From: Komagataella phaffii GS115
Taxonomy: Eukaryota > Ascomycota > Pichiomycetes > Pichiales > Pichiaceae
Assembly (NCBI RefSeq): GCF_000027005.1
Contig: NC_012963.1
Location: forward strand, 2,356,001 to 2,420,000
Direction: 5' to 3'
DNA length: 64,000 bases
Shown: positions 46,701-54,806 of the stretch, piece by piece
Layout of the letters: each line of letters opens with the position of its first letter
Position numbering within the stretch: position 1 is the stretch's first letter
Program-made: the position numbers and the translations under genes
Notes under the pieces: model-generated
The model's database searches: none
Seen by the model: only the letters and a program-made list of their open reading frames with translations
What the model was told of the DNA's origin: nothing

Positions 46701-48781
46701 TACTGGTAGGGAATACATCTAGAGCTAGTGAGTTTCTAGTGCAAGCTGATACCATACATGAAGAATTACAAGTAACCGATTATTTACTGGATCTCTCACA
46801 TCTTGCAGCACATGGATCCTATTTCATGGCAATCGACGAGATGGATAGCGCCACAGAATGCTATAGAAAGTTTTGTCAAATGTATGACACTATGATGTGT
46901 GCAAACCAGATAGACCATACTACTATGGAAATTAAGGACATGTTGAGTAATGGGATGCTAAGACAATTCAGATACTCTGAGGGGGATCAGATTTTGATCA
47001 AACAACTGTGTACTGGATTTGAAGTGAACTTAATCTTATATGCATCATCCTTGAAATTGGAAGCCATCAACTCTTTTAGATCAGCTCATCCGTTAGTAAA
47101 ACTCGCAAAAGAGTATTACTCTCATCCATACCTTTCAAATGATGCCATTATACAGCAGCCCAGATCATCGTTCCGTGATGACAGCGATTACGAGGACTTG
47201 ATCGAAAGCTGTCATACCGACTCACTGTTTTACATGTATCACTGGAAGAAATTGTTTGATATCTGTATGTTATTCAAGCATCAACTTGATGAAAGGGGGG
47301 ACACTTGTAAGCGTTTACTAGGAATGAATGAATGCGCCCTTAGTAAGGCATTCAAACTTGACAAGGATGTGGCTCAGCTCAAGGAGGGGCCAAACCAGAT
47401 TTTACCCGATCCTGATGATATACGCATCCTAGCTTCTCAAAGTAGGGCTTATGCGCTTGACTTTAATATTGTTGCAAAAGTACGATCAAATCTTTTCCCT
47501 GAAATTACAGTGATTGAAGTTGACATTTGCTCGGTAACAGGTGATATGCTTCTTTCTTACTTCAGTTCTGCTGAGGATTCGGTTATTATAAGAATACCTT
47601 TCCAGCCGAATACATCATGGAAAGTATTTAAAGACAGGTTTAATGATATCATAGAGGCAAGCGCACAAACAACCAATCAAGAACGTACCACAAATGTAAG
47701 AACAAAGGCGGATCGACAGGATTGGTGGAAAGAGAGGAGAGAATTAGACTTAAGGTTGCAGAAAATGTTAGAATCGTTTGAAAATGATCATCTGGGTGCT
47801 TTAAAGGGAATATTTAGTCCAAAAAATTTTGAGCCGAATGTGCTAGAAAAGTTCTCTTTGGATCTTAAAGAAGTTTTGAACTGTAACTTTAATAAAGAAA
47901 CTGAACTGTTTAATTCTCGTTTGTTTTTGGCCTTAGGAAACCCAAAGGAGTGGAGCTCATCCGATGAGTTAAATAAACTTATCAAATACGTTACAGCAAA
48001 CAAATTACTGGACGTTGAAGGTGAAAGTCTTCTAATCAGAAATCTGCTTGAAAAATATTACGACAGTGACCAGCAGCCGCAAGATCAACATATCATATTG
48101 GTACCTTCCAAAGATTGTTTAGAGTTTCCTTGGGAATCACTTCCAATTCTTCAAATTAGATCAGTTTCAAGAATGCCTTCTTTGGAAATGTTAAATGAAT
48201 TGCTGGCAAGATCAAGCAAAACACGATACTCTCTCAAAACTGACAAGGTTTTCTACCTTCTCAACCCTTCAGGAGATCTAACTAGAACGAAAACTACTTT
48301 TAAAGAGAAGCTAGAGTCAAAAACCAAATGGAAAGGGATTACAGACGAAAGACCAACAGAATCTCAGTTCAAGGAAGGCTTACGAAACGATCTGTTGATC
48401 TACTTGGGTCATGGAAGCGGTCAACAGTACATCAAATCCAAGACGATAAAGAAACAGAATAACTGCAGCAGTTCTTTGTTGATAGGCTGTTCGTCTGGGG
48501 CTCTAAAGGGAAATAATAGTTTATTGGAACCGTACGGTCCAGTCTTTGATTACCTAATTGCAGGGGCTCCCATGGTACTGGTCAATATGTGGGATGTGAC
48601 AGATAAAGATATTGACAAGTTCACTGTAGGGGTATGTGATTTCTGGGGGCTTTTTGAGCCTTATCCGAAGGAAATGAATATCTGTGAAGCAGTTGCACGT
48701 TCTCGGGATCTGTGTACATTAAGATTCTTAAACGGAAGTGCACCAGTAGTTTATGGGCTTCCATTATATCTGACGCACTGA
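43757..48781 (+). CDS. ESP1: Separase
   Basis: This 1674-aa clan CD cysteine protease cleaves the cohesin kleisin at anaphase onset. The catalytic dyad is H1552 in LLIYLGHGSGQQY and C1578 in SSLLIGCSSGALKG. Further conserved segments are IILVPSKDCLEFPWESLPIL, GPVFDYLIAGAPMVLVNMWDVTDKDIDKF and AVARSRDLC. The first 1200 residues are a helical-repeat scaffold of low conservation, as in other separases, where securin binds. Length agrees with the roughly 1630-aa yeast protein. The ATG at 43757 is the first long-frame ATG; two short uORFs precede it. The stop TGA (48779-48781) abuts the RRG8 stop on the other strand. Confidence 0.96.
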   Translation: MNRVNDHIKLLESYKRNEPTILADRTNTAGPLYPSLNLKSHTVTPFGLASMLVLKMPLDISRSPSEVQMYELAFEVLHNEIGRLKRCEVQQVFKTRLMFAVKLMDNDQFETCYLQLTKTFVEMNRMLNVTLNDSETPSIHQMIQSIPYTKEPAAFNGIIASFHTVLLQYLFKETKVLTTPDQLVESMRPNSNFWQWFHSLDSDSQTKRSPTLIKLFLSYTQYPTNVSVPVGSQICCLLITLMFSKFTNSVPLELILDNLHSTIDRLISGNRLEPIKKQCLPFLETPQELLLDHPKFQSVLSVFGRPARLDLDQLTSQDSIQHFNTLINNLILSSKEDDATRDFSQLESILRNSNLFSSTSIQNDSFIKHIYKLVSFIIYSDNAKYYEYLPVILKQFKANDSLSLTTVVVEILDLIVRFTKSLDSKMHHELLYTLLTDVFKLFYKKLPDNLNEKFLNRIQDISNIFFQTGINVFELSFKASLKHWMSSIELEYVILVQHETAQQNPLSRFESLKLKNDRIVHKLINNLSFLEAQEFLSNSFKIYNDNILKSSPKLSFFQKEKMFAKTLDISLKLLAKLIIKSSKLDLVLLSGGSSQLMTLIVGNLFNILASTSLVRKNEIIGYLVETYLLSNTDTGLAIYVAFQYFKIAGIDIQLFKLKPNVTVDKKSCLADYSHLFISFGLLIVCLQNRQVNQSLITKSFDSLLYWFQKKSLFVIENYEDDESLLSLEFEILSCYVSYASYHGLFAYSSTLINTYKSERIFLLSSYQKSFLDGKLFDLALELKSLEKANALLISNKKQAESLTSNLTGVDFLESLEWKLKEYRYLINAGQTQEAETRFFYLIELFSHNEHLQLSSKSMTRVKLVQILILQSELLWLSSVLFTHSIPHQSYKLGRMSLKILQSLVKKFLPNLSNFTVHEFNNFKWQVSRLTMKVLEQLINLFACWSLTKQVEFYLNEFNKFLESHNFPVVFCYASYFMAEASLLVGNTSRASEFLVQADTIHEELQVTDYLLDLSHLAAHGSYFMAIDEMDSATECYRKFCQMYDTMMCANQIDHTTMEIKDMLSNGMLRQFRYSEGDQILIKQLCTGFEVNLILYASSLKLEAINSFRSAHPLVKLAKEYYSHPYLSNDAIIQQPRSSFRDDSDYEDLIESCHTDSLFYMYHWKKLFDICMLFKHQLDERGDTCKRLLGMNECALSKAFKLDKDVAQLKEGPNQILPDPDDIRILASQSRAYALDFNIVAKVRSNLFPEITVIEVDICSVTGDMLLSYFSSAEDSVIIRIPFQPNTSWKVFKDRFNDIIEASAQTTNQERTTNVRTKADRQDWWKERRELDLRLQKMLESFENDHLGALKGIFSPKNFEPNVLEKFSLDLKEVLNCNFNKETELFNSRLFLALGNPKEWSSSDELNKLIKYVTANKLLDVEGESLLIRNLLEKYYDSDQQPQDQHIILVPSKDCLEFPWESLPILQIRSVSRMPSLEMLNELLARSSKTRYSLKTDKVFYLLNPSGDLTRTKTTFKEKLESKTKWKGITDERPTESQFKEGLRNDLLIYLGHGSGQQYIKSKTIKKQNNCSSSLLIGCSSGALKGNNSLLEPYGPVFDYLIAGAPMVLVNMWDVTDKDIDKFTVGVCDFWGLFEPYPKEMNICEAVARSRDLCTLRFLNGSAPVVYGLPLYLTH

Positions 48782-49564
48782 TCAGTCATTAAAGTACTCT
48801 TGGAGTTTGAAGAGGAAGGTAAATAGCATTCGATGAGACTTTTTAGACATATCCAAATACATATCCTTCTTCAGAATTATGTCTGTGTCCTTAATGAGAG
48901 GATGTAGATTAATAGTTACAAATTCTTCCTCGATGGCTAAAGTCTGTTCGTTCGAGTCTGAGCTGGTAACTTTAACAGCAGGACCTTTCTGAGGTATTTG
49001 ATACTCCAAGGTGTGAAAGTACGATAGTTCTTTTCTCAATTTGTCAAAATATGCCTCGTCAACCTGCTCAACGAGTTGGTCTGGAATTTGAACACTTTTG
49101 ATAGATACCTGACTATTTTCAGAGTTCCGTATATCCATGGGTATCAGTTGGGATCTAATTCGATCTTTGCGGGACGATACGATTGATTGAAGCACTGTTC
49201 TGCTGTTTGGCACGTACGAAGAAGTGCCTACAGACTTGCCGTCCAAGGAGGGTGCTATTGTGAGATCTGTCTGCGATTTCTTGACAACAAATTTCAAAAG
49301 ATGAGCTCTTGGAACGACCAGCTTGGCCAGTGATACATTTCTTGTGGGAGAGATTAGTATGTTGAGAAATGGATTCAACAAAAGACTTTCGGTGACTTCT
49401 TTGGTCTGATATTTACTAGCCAACGCCTTAGATTTGCCGTCCCACTTATGGAAGGATGTTAATAGGGGAGATTTTATTCTTGATGGGGAAGTTTGACATG
49501 ACTGGATGATCCTAGACCTGATGTTTGGTCCTTGTCCTTTCATGGTGTTCCTAGAACAGACCAT
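48782..49564 (-). CDS. RRG8: Probable Rrg8-like mitochondrial respiratory-growth protein
   Basis: A 260-aa protein (253 aa if Met8 at 49543 is used). The segments SPLLTSFHKWDGKSKAL, NPFLNILISPTR, LAPSL-like IAPSLDGKS and SSYVPNSRTVLQ follow the order remembered for yeast Rrg8, a mitochondrial protein needed for mtDNA maintenance and respiratory growth. The N-terminus is basic and Ser/Arg-rich, fitting import. No known catalytic motif is present. The assignment was made by eye and needs a profile comparison. The last stop base directly abuts the ESP1 stop; the upstream neighbour is the spliced flavin-reductase gene, divergent. Confidence 0.62.
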   Translation of the reverse strand: MVCSRNTMKGQGPNIRSRIIQSCQTSPSRIKSPLLTSFHKWDGKSKALASKYQTKEVTESLLLNPFLNILISPTRNVSLAKLVVPRAHLLKFVVKKSQTDLTIAPSLDGKSVGTSSYVPNSRTVLQSIVSSRKDRIRSQLIPMDIRNSENSQVSIKSVQIPDQLVEQVDEAYFDKLRKELSYFHTLEYQIPQKGPAVKVTSSDSNEQTLAIEEEFVTINLHPLIKDTDIILKKDMYLDMSKKSHRMLFTFLFKLQEYFND

Positions 49565-49879
49565 TCAGTGATGAGCTGGGTAGACATTATTCGCTAAGCA
49601 AGTTGATATGTCGATGGGAACCATCAAGGAAACCGATTGTGTAAAGTGGTAATTCCATCGCCAAAGGAAACTCTTTCCCCTGTCGTTCTTCAAAACAGCC
49701 TCCAGTCCACCATATTCTCATTAGGTAGTCCTGATCTGAGCAGCAATTTAGGCCCTTCAACCTTGGAACCCCTCCCGTCCAACTCCACTCATTTCCTGGC
49801 GCGAGAATCATTTTTCCTTTTACTTGACACATCTGGGAGGATAGACCACTGTGCCATTCATAACCTTCGTGAGCTGCAA
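49565..49879. promoter_or_regulatory. Divergent promoter of RRG8 and the flavin-reductase gene
   Basis: This 315-bp gap is open in the plus frame of the downstream exon from 49607 on, but that frame has no ATG until 49880. A 117-codon minus-strand frame also crosses it. Neither has protein-like features, so I treat the gap as non-coding. No TATA box is clear. Confidence 0.35.
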
Positions 49880-50561
49880 ATGCGGATGGCCAACTACCAG
49901 ACACAGCCCATAAAACTCTTTGCGAGGAGGCTGTCAACACAGCCGTCTATCGGACTCTACAAAGAGTCGATGTCGTCCATAGGAAGTCAAGGTAAGTTAG
50001 CTCTGAATATTCTACCCATTATGGCCAACTAACATCCCAGCAATGATTTTGACAGCAGGTTTTCACGGTGATCCGATTGTAAGCAAATTTCATGGAATGA
50101 CTATTTCATCAGTTTCCTCATTATGTGTGGAGCCGGAACCGTTGCTCCAATTCAACCTGCAAGTTCCAAGTGCTACTTCAGACCTATTACATCAATTCAA
50201 TTCGTTTGCCATACATATAATGCCTCCTACTATAGACTCTATTAGGATCGCAAGAGCTTTTGCTCAAGGTACCAGAATACACAGGGACAGTCAGGGAAAT
50301 TTAGTCCACACAAAACCTTTCATGAGTCTTGCCAAAGACGATTGGAAACTGCAAGATATAAACGATAAGGTTCAGATCCCCATCATCAGTCATGCTGAAA
50401 GAGTTTTCCTCTGCGAAAAGAAAGATCTTTTTCAAGTAAATAACCATGAACTTTGGGTAGCCCAAGTAAATGATATACTGATAAACGAGCCCAAAAAATC
50501 CGGAGGTTTGCTCTATTTTGACAGACATTTTCATAATATTGGAACCAAGTTAGAGAATTAG
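49880..50561 (+). CDS. Flavin-reductase-like (FMN-binding split barrel) protein, spliced
   Basis: Exons 49880-49991 and 50041-50561 join in phase 1 (G|CA = Ala) to give 210 aa. The join reads ESMSSIGSQ-A-MILTAGFHG and restores the family pattern: sheet strand, then KFHGMTISSVSSLCVEPEPLLQFNLQVPSATSDLL, then SFAIHIM. This is the flavin reductase-like fold, which binds FMN; fungal members are poorly studied mitochondrial proteins. The start ATG at 49880 (or Met3 at 49886) is followed by MANYQTQPIKLFARRLSTQP, basic and without acids, suiting a mitochondrial presequence. Either exon alone would look like a broken gene. It converges on the Nnf2-like gene with 13 bp between stops. Confidence 0.82.
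49992..50040 (+). other. Intron of the flavin-reductase-like gene (49 nt)
   Basis: The 5' splice site is GTAAGT at 49992, the branch site AACTAAC at 50027-50033, and the 3' splice site CAG ends at 50040. Branch-to-AG spacing is again about 8 nt, as in the MRPS35 intron. Stops in the unspliced frame and restoration of the conserved fold across the join support it. A 49-nt intron is close to the lower size limit for yeasts. Confidence 0.88.
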
Positions 50562-50574
50562 CATAGTAATAGAA

Positions 50575-52770
50575 TCATTTATAGCTCCATGTCTGATTAT
50601 TCATGGAACTAAGAGAATTATACAAACCCTGAACCGAATTGTGTCCAATTGGCGATGTTGGCCGACTGGCTAAGGAATAAGTGCTCTCGGTTACACCCCC
50701 TGCCGCCCTAAGAGAGTTATTTTCAAGTGCTAGACTATTGACATCATCCTCGTATTTGGATATTTCAGATCTGTATCCTTGTAAAGCCTCTTGCTTTTGT
50801 TTCATTCTTTCTTTTCTGGAGGATATACGTCTTTCTACTTCTTCTTCTATGCACTGTTGTAGTTCAATTTCAATTTTATCTATGCTTTCAAGGAGCTTTT
50901 GCTGTTTTGCTTGCAACTTGTCCTTTCTTTTAATTATCAATGCTTCGTCGTTTTTTAATTTTTCCAAGATCTCCTTCCTGGAATTAATGGTCTCGGAGTA
51001 TGCGTTTTCTGTGGTTTGAACGCTTCGAAGGTTTGCCTCGTACGTCCTTCGTTCCTCCAAATATACTTCGTTCAGTTCAGTTTCTTTGGTAAACAGATCC
51101 ATGTGTTGAGATTCTAGCTCGGAGTTCTCTTGATCCAGTTTGCTCAATTCTTGTTTTAAGTCAATCTTTCTCCGGTAATTCCTCTCGTCCGTTTTATCGT
51201 TAGCATAAAGCTTCTTCTTTAAAATCTCAATCTCATTCTTGATTGCCTGAGTTCTCTGGCTGTAATCTTTGCGCGTCTTTTTTAATTTGAGTTTCTCTCT
51301 ATTCACATGCTCATTAGTGGTGGCTAGAGATTCTTGAAGTGTGAGCAAAGGAGTATTCTTTTTCGCCTGGGAAACTTTGCAATTGGGAGATATTGTGCTA
51401 ACAGTAACGTTAGCAAGCAGAAATTGTTTGTTTGACTCAGAGATGTTGTACAATTCAATGTCATACTGAGACAAAGGTGAAAGCCCATTGACAACTATTA
51501 TTTCCCTGTCATCGATAGAAGCTGAACAAACTTGGTACCAAACAATACCATTCACACGGATTTTAACTTCATTAATTTGAACCCTATAGAGTTCAAACGC
51601 GATAGCGGTTTCTCCCACATAAGATGTGAAACATTGCACAATAGATGTTAAGGATGTTGAATCATTGTGCTGAATTAAGGCAGTTCTATTTTGATACGTT
51701 TCTGTGTCCATTTCACCACTATAAAGATCTTGTTTGTTGAACATGGTCTTTGCAGCAGACAAAAATGCCCATATTGGTTGTTGTATTTTGCTTAGAGAAA
51801 TCGATCTCAGCTTCTTGTCAAGAATGGCACGATTAGAACTCACAATGGAAAAGTGGATAGATGGCACAAATGAAAAAATAGCAAAATTTTCGAAATTTCT
51901 AGCAACCACTGCCAATGGAGAGGAAACACTGATAGTTTCAGAAACAACTTCGGTAGGATAAGAAGCCGGAGCAGACATTGCGGATGAGAGTTTATTAGTA
52001 AATGGTAGGGGTTCAATGTCTTCAGGTATTTCAACTTCTAGTATGGAGTTCCCTATAGATTTCAGTCCTATGTCGTCATGGTCATTAGAATCCTTTTCAG
52101 TGGATGGAGCAAAAGGAGCTTTCAGCTTGAGGGGCACTTTTTTAGTCAGGTTGATTAACACGATATGCATAGAAAAAATAGATGAACTGAATTGGACAAA
52201 GAAATCTAACAGGTCGCTGAACCTTGGATTGTTCAATCTCTTGAGGTATTGTTGATGCAAGAGTAAATCGTTCAGTCGGTAGTAAAGAAACTCTGTGCTC
52301 AAGTTGACCCTGGAGGGCAGTTTCAGGAAGTCCTTCAACCAATGGTCTAAAAACTGGATATTAAATATGATAAATAACGTCAGGAATGCATTGCGGTAAA
52401 ACTTGTGTTTCGGAGAAGTTATGGTGGAGGCAACAAAGGCCTTAGCTAAAAGATAAACGTACTTCAATGATTTCGGGCTTCGGTGCAATAAAAGGAAGTA
52501 CAAACAGACGTCAACCACAAAAAACATAAACATTGAGTAAATCTCTTGAACCGTGACCTGTGTGTTATGGCATGACCAAAAAAACACGATCTTGCCCATT
52601 AGGTTCTTGGAGTAGCTGAATATGCCGAAAGCGCTCAAAATCAACAATCCCAGCCACGACGGCAGGGTGATGAAGATCACGGTCAGCGCAAACGTATCCA
52701 GAAAAGAGTGCTCTTTGAAGATCTCTTGAGACTTTGGTTTTACTATGGGTTTCGGTTGGGATGGAGGCAT
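50575..52770 (-). CDS. Membrane-anchored coiled-coil protein, Nnf2-like
   Basis: From the first ATG (52770) the protein has 731 aa; the frame extends 9 nt further without ATG. The N-terminal part has several hydrophobic spans (about 25-50, 75-97 and 133-155). A loop with Ser/Glu-rich sequence follows, then an immunoglobulin-like segment (about 385-460; VRVNGIVWYQVCSASIDDREIIVVNGLSPLSQYDIEL style), and a long coiled coil (about 480-690). The same architecture is found in fungal ubiquitination-network signalling proteins, whose yeast member is Nnf2. Function is unclear. ER or nuclear-envelope anchoring is inferred from topology. MRI1 is divergent across about 180 bp. Confidence 0.6.
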   Translation of the reverse strand: MPPSQPKPIVKPKSQEIFKEHSFLDTFALTVIFITLPSWLGLLILSAFGIFSYSKNLMGKIVFFWSCHNTQVTVQEIYSMFMFFVVDVCLYFLLLHRSPKSLKYVYLLAKAFVASTITSPKHKFYRNAFLTLFIIFNIQFLDHWLKDFLKLPSRVNLSTEFLYYRLNDLLLHQQYLKRLNNPRFSDLLDFFVQFSSSIFSMHIVLINLTKKVPLKLKAPFAPSTEKDSNDHDDIGLKSIGNSILEVEIPEDIEPLPFTNKLSSAMSAPASYPTEVVSETISVSSPLAVVARNFENFAIFSFVPSIHFSIVSSNRAILDKKLRSISLSKIQQPIWAFLSAAKTMFNKQDLYSGEMDTETYQNRTALIQHNDSTSLTSIVQCFTSYVGETAIAFELYRVQINEVKIRVNGIVWYQVCSASIDDREIIVVNGLSPLSQYDIELYNISESNKQFLLANVTVSTISPNCKVSQAKKNTPLLTLQESLATTNEHVNREKLKLKKTRKDYSQRTQAIKNEIEILKKKLYANDKTDERNYRRKIDLKQELSKLDQENSELESQHMDLFTKETELNEVYLEERRTYEANLRSVQTTENAYSETINSRKEILEKLKNDEALIIKRKDKLQAKQQKLLESIDKIEIELQQCIEEEVERRISSRKERMKQKQEALQGYRSEISKYEDDVNSLALENNSLRAAGGVTESTYSLASRPTSPIGHNSVQGLYNSLSSMNNQTWSYK

Positions 52771-52949
52771 TGTTAACAACCCATTTGATGTAGGGGAATG
52801 AATGGGAACTTTAAGCTTCGAGCTAGAGTTTTCATTAGCATAATAATAGAATGGTAGTGCGCTGGTAAATTACGTGAAGTTATGCACCATCCGAAATATC
52901 GCCAAAGTCCAAGCCAGTTTCACTAAGACCGAAGATTTGGGGGAAAAAA

Positions 52950-54185
52950 ATGTCTTTGCAAGCTATAAAGTTCGACAGACAAAAGACCAGACTTGACATT
53001 CTTGATCAATTGCTGATCCCTTATCAGACGAAATACATCCAAGTGTCGAACATTGATGATGGGTACTCGGTGATTCAGAAGATGCAAGTGCGAGGCGCCC
53101 CTGCCATAGCTATTGTTGGGTCATTTTCCATCACTTGTGAGTTGAACTCGGTCAAAGACGGCCAAAAGAATAACCACGGCTACGATGTGTCAGACTTATC
53201 GGTTTTCAAAGCAGCCCTAGAGAAGAGAATTGATTATCTGATAAAATCAAGACCGACAGCAGTTAACCTCGTCAATGCCTGTACTGCCATTAAAGCGATT
53301 GTTGAAACCGCCTGTACTATTGACGATCTATACGCAGAGGTGTTAAGGTACAGCGTTGTATTGTTTGAGGATGACCTCAAGAATAACTATAGAATTGGTG
53401 CCAACGGCGTCAGATACATCGATAATGAGCTATCAAATTTTGAAGGACCGTTTGCGGTCATGACTATCTGTAACACTGGCTCTCTTGCGACGTCAGGACA
53501 TGGAACAGCTCTGGGAATAATCCGCTCGTTGTGGGCTAAGTCTAAAGCGAACCCAAGAAATGCCGATGACAAAACGATTCAGGGTCAGAAATCGTGGTTA
53601 TCCCACGTCTATGCCTGTGAAACCAGACCGTATAACCAAGGTTCCCGACTGACATCATACGAACTAAATTTTGAGAAAATACCGTTCTCCCTGATCACCG
53701 ATAATATGCCAGCTTACTTAATTGATTCTCTCTTCAGCCAGAGGGTGAACTGTCCATTACCATCGAGGGCGCCTGTCAAATTCATCATCGTGGGAGCTGA
53801 TAGAATTGTTACCAATGGTGATCTAGCCAACAAGATTGGTACCTTCCAACTTGCCCTTATTGCATCTCAATATGATGGTGTGAAGTTCATCGGAGCTGCT
53901 CCTACCACTACCATTGATTACACACGAGACTCTGGCGATGACATTGTTATTGAACAGCGTCCTGCCAATGAGCTTACATCAATTCTAGGGGGACAGGTTG
54001 ATAGCTCTGATCAGTTTGTTACGGACTCTGAGGGGAAAGTTAACCTTTTGCGCATTAAGACTGCCACGCCAAACATCGACGTGTGGAATCCTGCATTTGA
54101 CGTCACGCCAAACCGATTGATCGATTCAATTGTCACCGAACAGGACTATCTGGTCAAAGATTCACACGGTAAGTTCAACCTGTAG
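52950..54185 (+). CDS. MRI1: Methylthioribose-1-phosphate isomerase
   Basis: The 411-aa enzyme converts 5-methylthioribose-1-phosphate to methylthioribulose-1-phosphate in the methionine salvage pathway. Motifs are VRGAPAIAIVGS (about 48-59), the catalytic Cys C174 in MTICNTGSLATSGHGTALG, and the catalytic Asp D284 in VGADRIVTNGDLANKIGT. These separate it from the eIF2B subunits that share the fold. Length is the same as the S. cerevisiae protein (411 aa). The ATG at 52950 follows an A-rich leader typical of well-translated yeast mRNAs. No other salvage enzyme lies nearby. Confidence 0.96.
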   Translation: MSLQAIKFDRQKTRLDILDQLLIPYQTKYIQVSNIDDGYSVIQKMQVRGAPAIAIVGSFSITCELNSVKDGQKNNHGYDVSDLSVFKAALEKRIDYLIKSRPTAVNLVNACTAIKAIVETACTIDDLYAEVLRYSVVLFEDDLKNNYRIGANGVRYIDNELSNFEGPFAVMTICNTGSLATSGHGTALGIIRSLWAKSKANPRNADDKTIQGQKSWLSHVYACETRPYNQGSRLTSYELNFEKIPFSLITDNMPAYLIDSLFSQRVNCPLPSRAPVKFIIVGADRIVTNGDLANKIGTFQLALIASQYDGVKFIGAAPTTTIDYTRDSGDDIVIEQRPANELTSILGGQVDSSDQFVTDSEGKVNLLRIKTATPNIDVWNPAFDVTPNRLIDSIVTEQDYLVKDSHGKFNL

Positions 54186-54200
54186 GTTGGCTTTTTGTGG

Positions 54201-54230
54201 GTATTGACCGAAAGGGTATTTACCGAAAGT
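54201..54230. repeat. Two-copy 15-bp tandem repeat (GTATTGACCGAAAGG)
   Basis: GTATTGACCGAAAGG at 54201-54215 is followed at once by GTATTTACCGAAAGT; 13 of 15 bases agree. It starts 16 bp after the MRI1 stop. Confidence 0.75.
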
Positions 54231-54577
54231 CAGGCGGAAATATCCAGGGAGCCAATCGTGCGAATTCATGGCATCCGCACTTTTTTTCAATTCCTACGTA
54301 TTACACACAATAACGGGAATACACTTAACCAAAAACCATGAAGGTGGTTTCTGTCATCATTGACCTTTCACAGTTTAAGGTGGACTAACTGCGGTAATAA
54401 TTCCACCTAGAAAATTTTACAAAAATTTCACACCGGTTGTACCACGTTCCCGTCTAAATTTGGATTGAGCCTCACTTTGACATACCTTTCTTATCCGCAC
54501 GTTGTTCTTGCTATCGGCGAAATGTGGTAACTGTAGCAATTCTGCATAGATAACATCCTTACATATTTTATTGCCTT

Positions 54578-54590
54578 GTTGCATAGCAAC
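54578..54590. promoter_or_regulatory. X-box-like site GTTGC-ATA-GCAAC
   Basis: A 5+3+5 inverted repeat that matches the Rfx/Crt1 X-box (GTNRCC-N0..3-RGYAAC) with one mismatch. Two separate GGTAAC half-sites lie within 60 bp on either side. Confidence 0.4.
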
Positions 54591-54605
54591 TGAAAAATTT
54601 TTGTT

Positions 54606-54632
54606 TCCTTTTGTAAGCACCTTACAAAAGGA
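54606..54632. repeat. 12-bp inverted repeat with 3-nt spacer (TCCTTTTGTAAG arm)
   Basis: Arms 54606-54617 and 54621-54632 are exact reverse complements, separated by CAC. It would form a 12-bp stem with a tight loop on either strand, about 175 bp upstream of the ATG at 54807. Confidence 0.85.
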
Positions 54633-54806
54633 TGCATGGTAACACATGAATTTTATGTGCCTTTGTTGTGCAATACAGACAGGGTTTCCTGACATGGAGG
54701 GTGTTTTTCGGGAATTATCCAATCTATTTTACTCGTTAACTTGACACCACAGGAAAATACCTACGCAACTCGTGTTTACAACCGTCGATTCTGGTTCCAA
54801 GTGACA

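Larger units (their letters stand above)
54186..54806. promoter_or_regulatory. 621-bp region with several repeats upstream of the glycosyltransferase-like gene
   Basis: The MRI1 3' end and the downstream promoter share this gap. It holds a two-copy 15-bp tandem repeat (54201-54230), an X-box-like inverted repeat (54578-54590), two GGTAAC half-sites near 54524 and 54638, and a 12-bp inverted repeat with 3-nt spacer (54606-54632). A 101-codon minus-strand frame (54417-54722) lacks protein-like character and was not called. Confidence 0.5.

Noticed and set aside
49587..49940. 117-codon minus-strand frame overlapping the first exon of the flavin-reductase gene
   Set aside because: It lies antisense to a supported exon and promoter, with Trp/Gly-rich composition typical of a shadow frame.
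54417..54722. 101-codon minus-strand open frame upstream of the glycosyltransferase-like gene
   Set aside because: Composition is not protein-like, it covers the inverted repeats, and its Met start is embedded in promoter DNA. No domain seen.
54741..54806. N-terminal extension of the glycosyltransferase-like protein from a TTG
   Set aside because: No ATG in the extension, and the internal Met gives a typical type II N-terminus.
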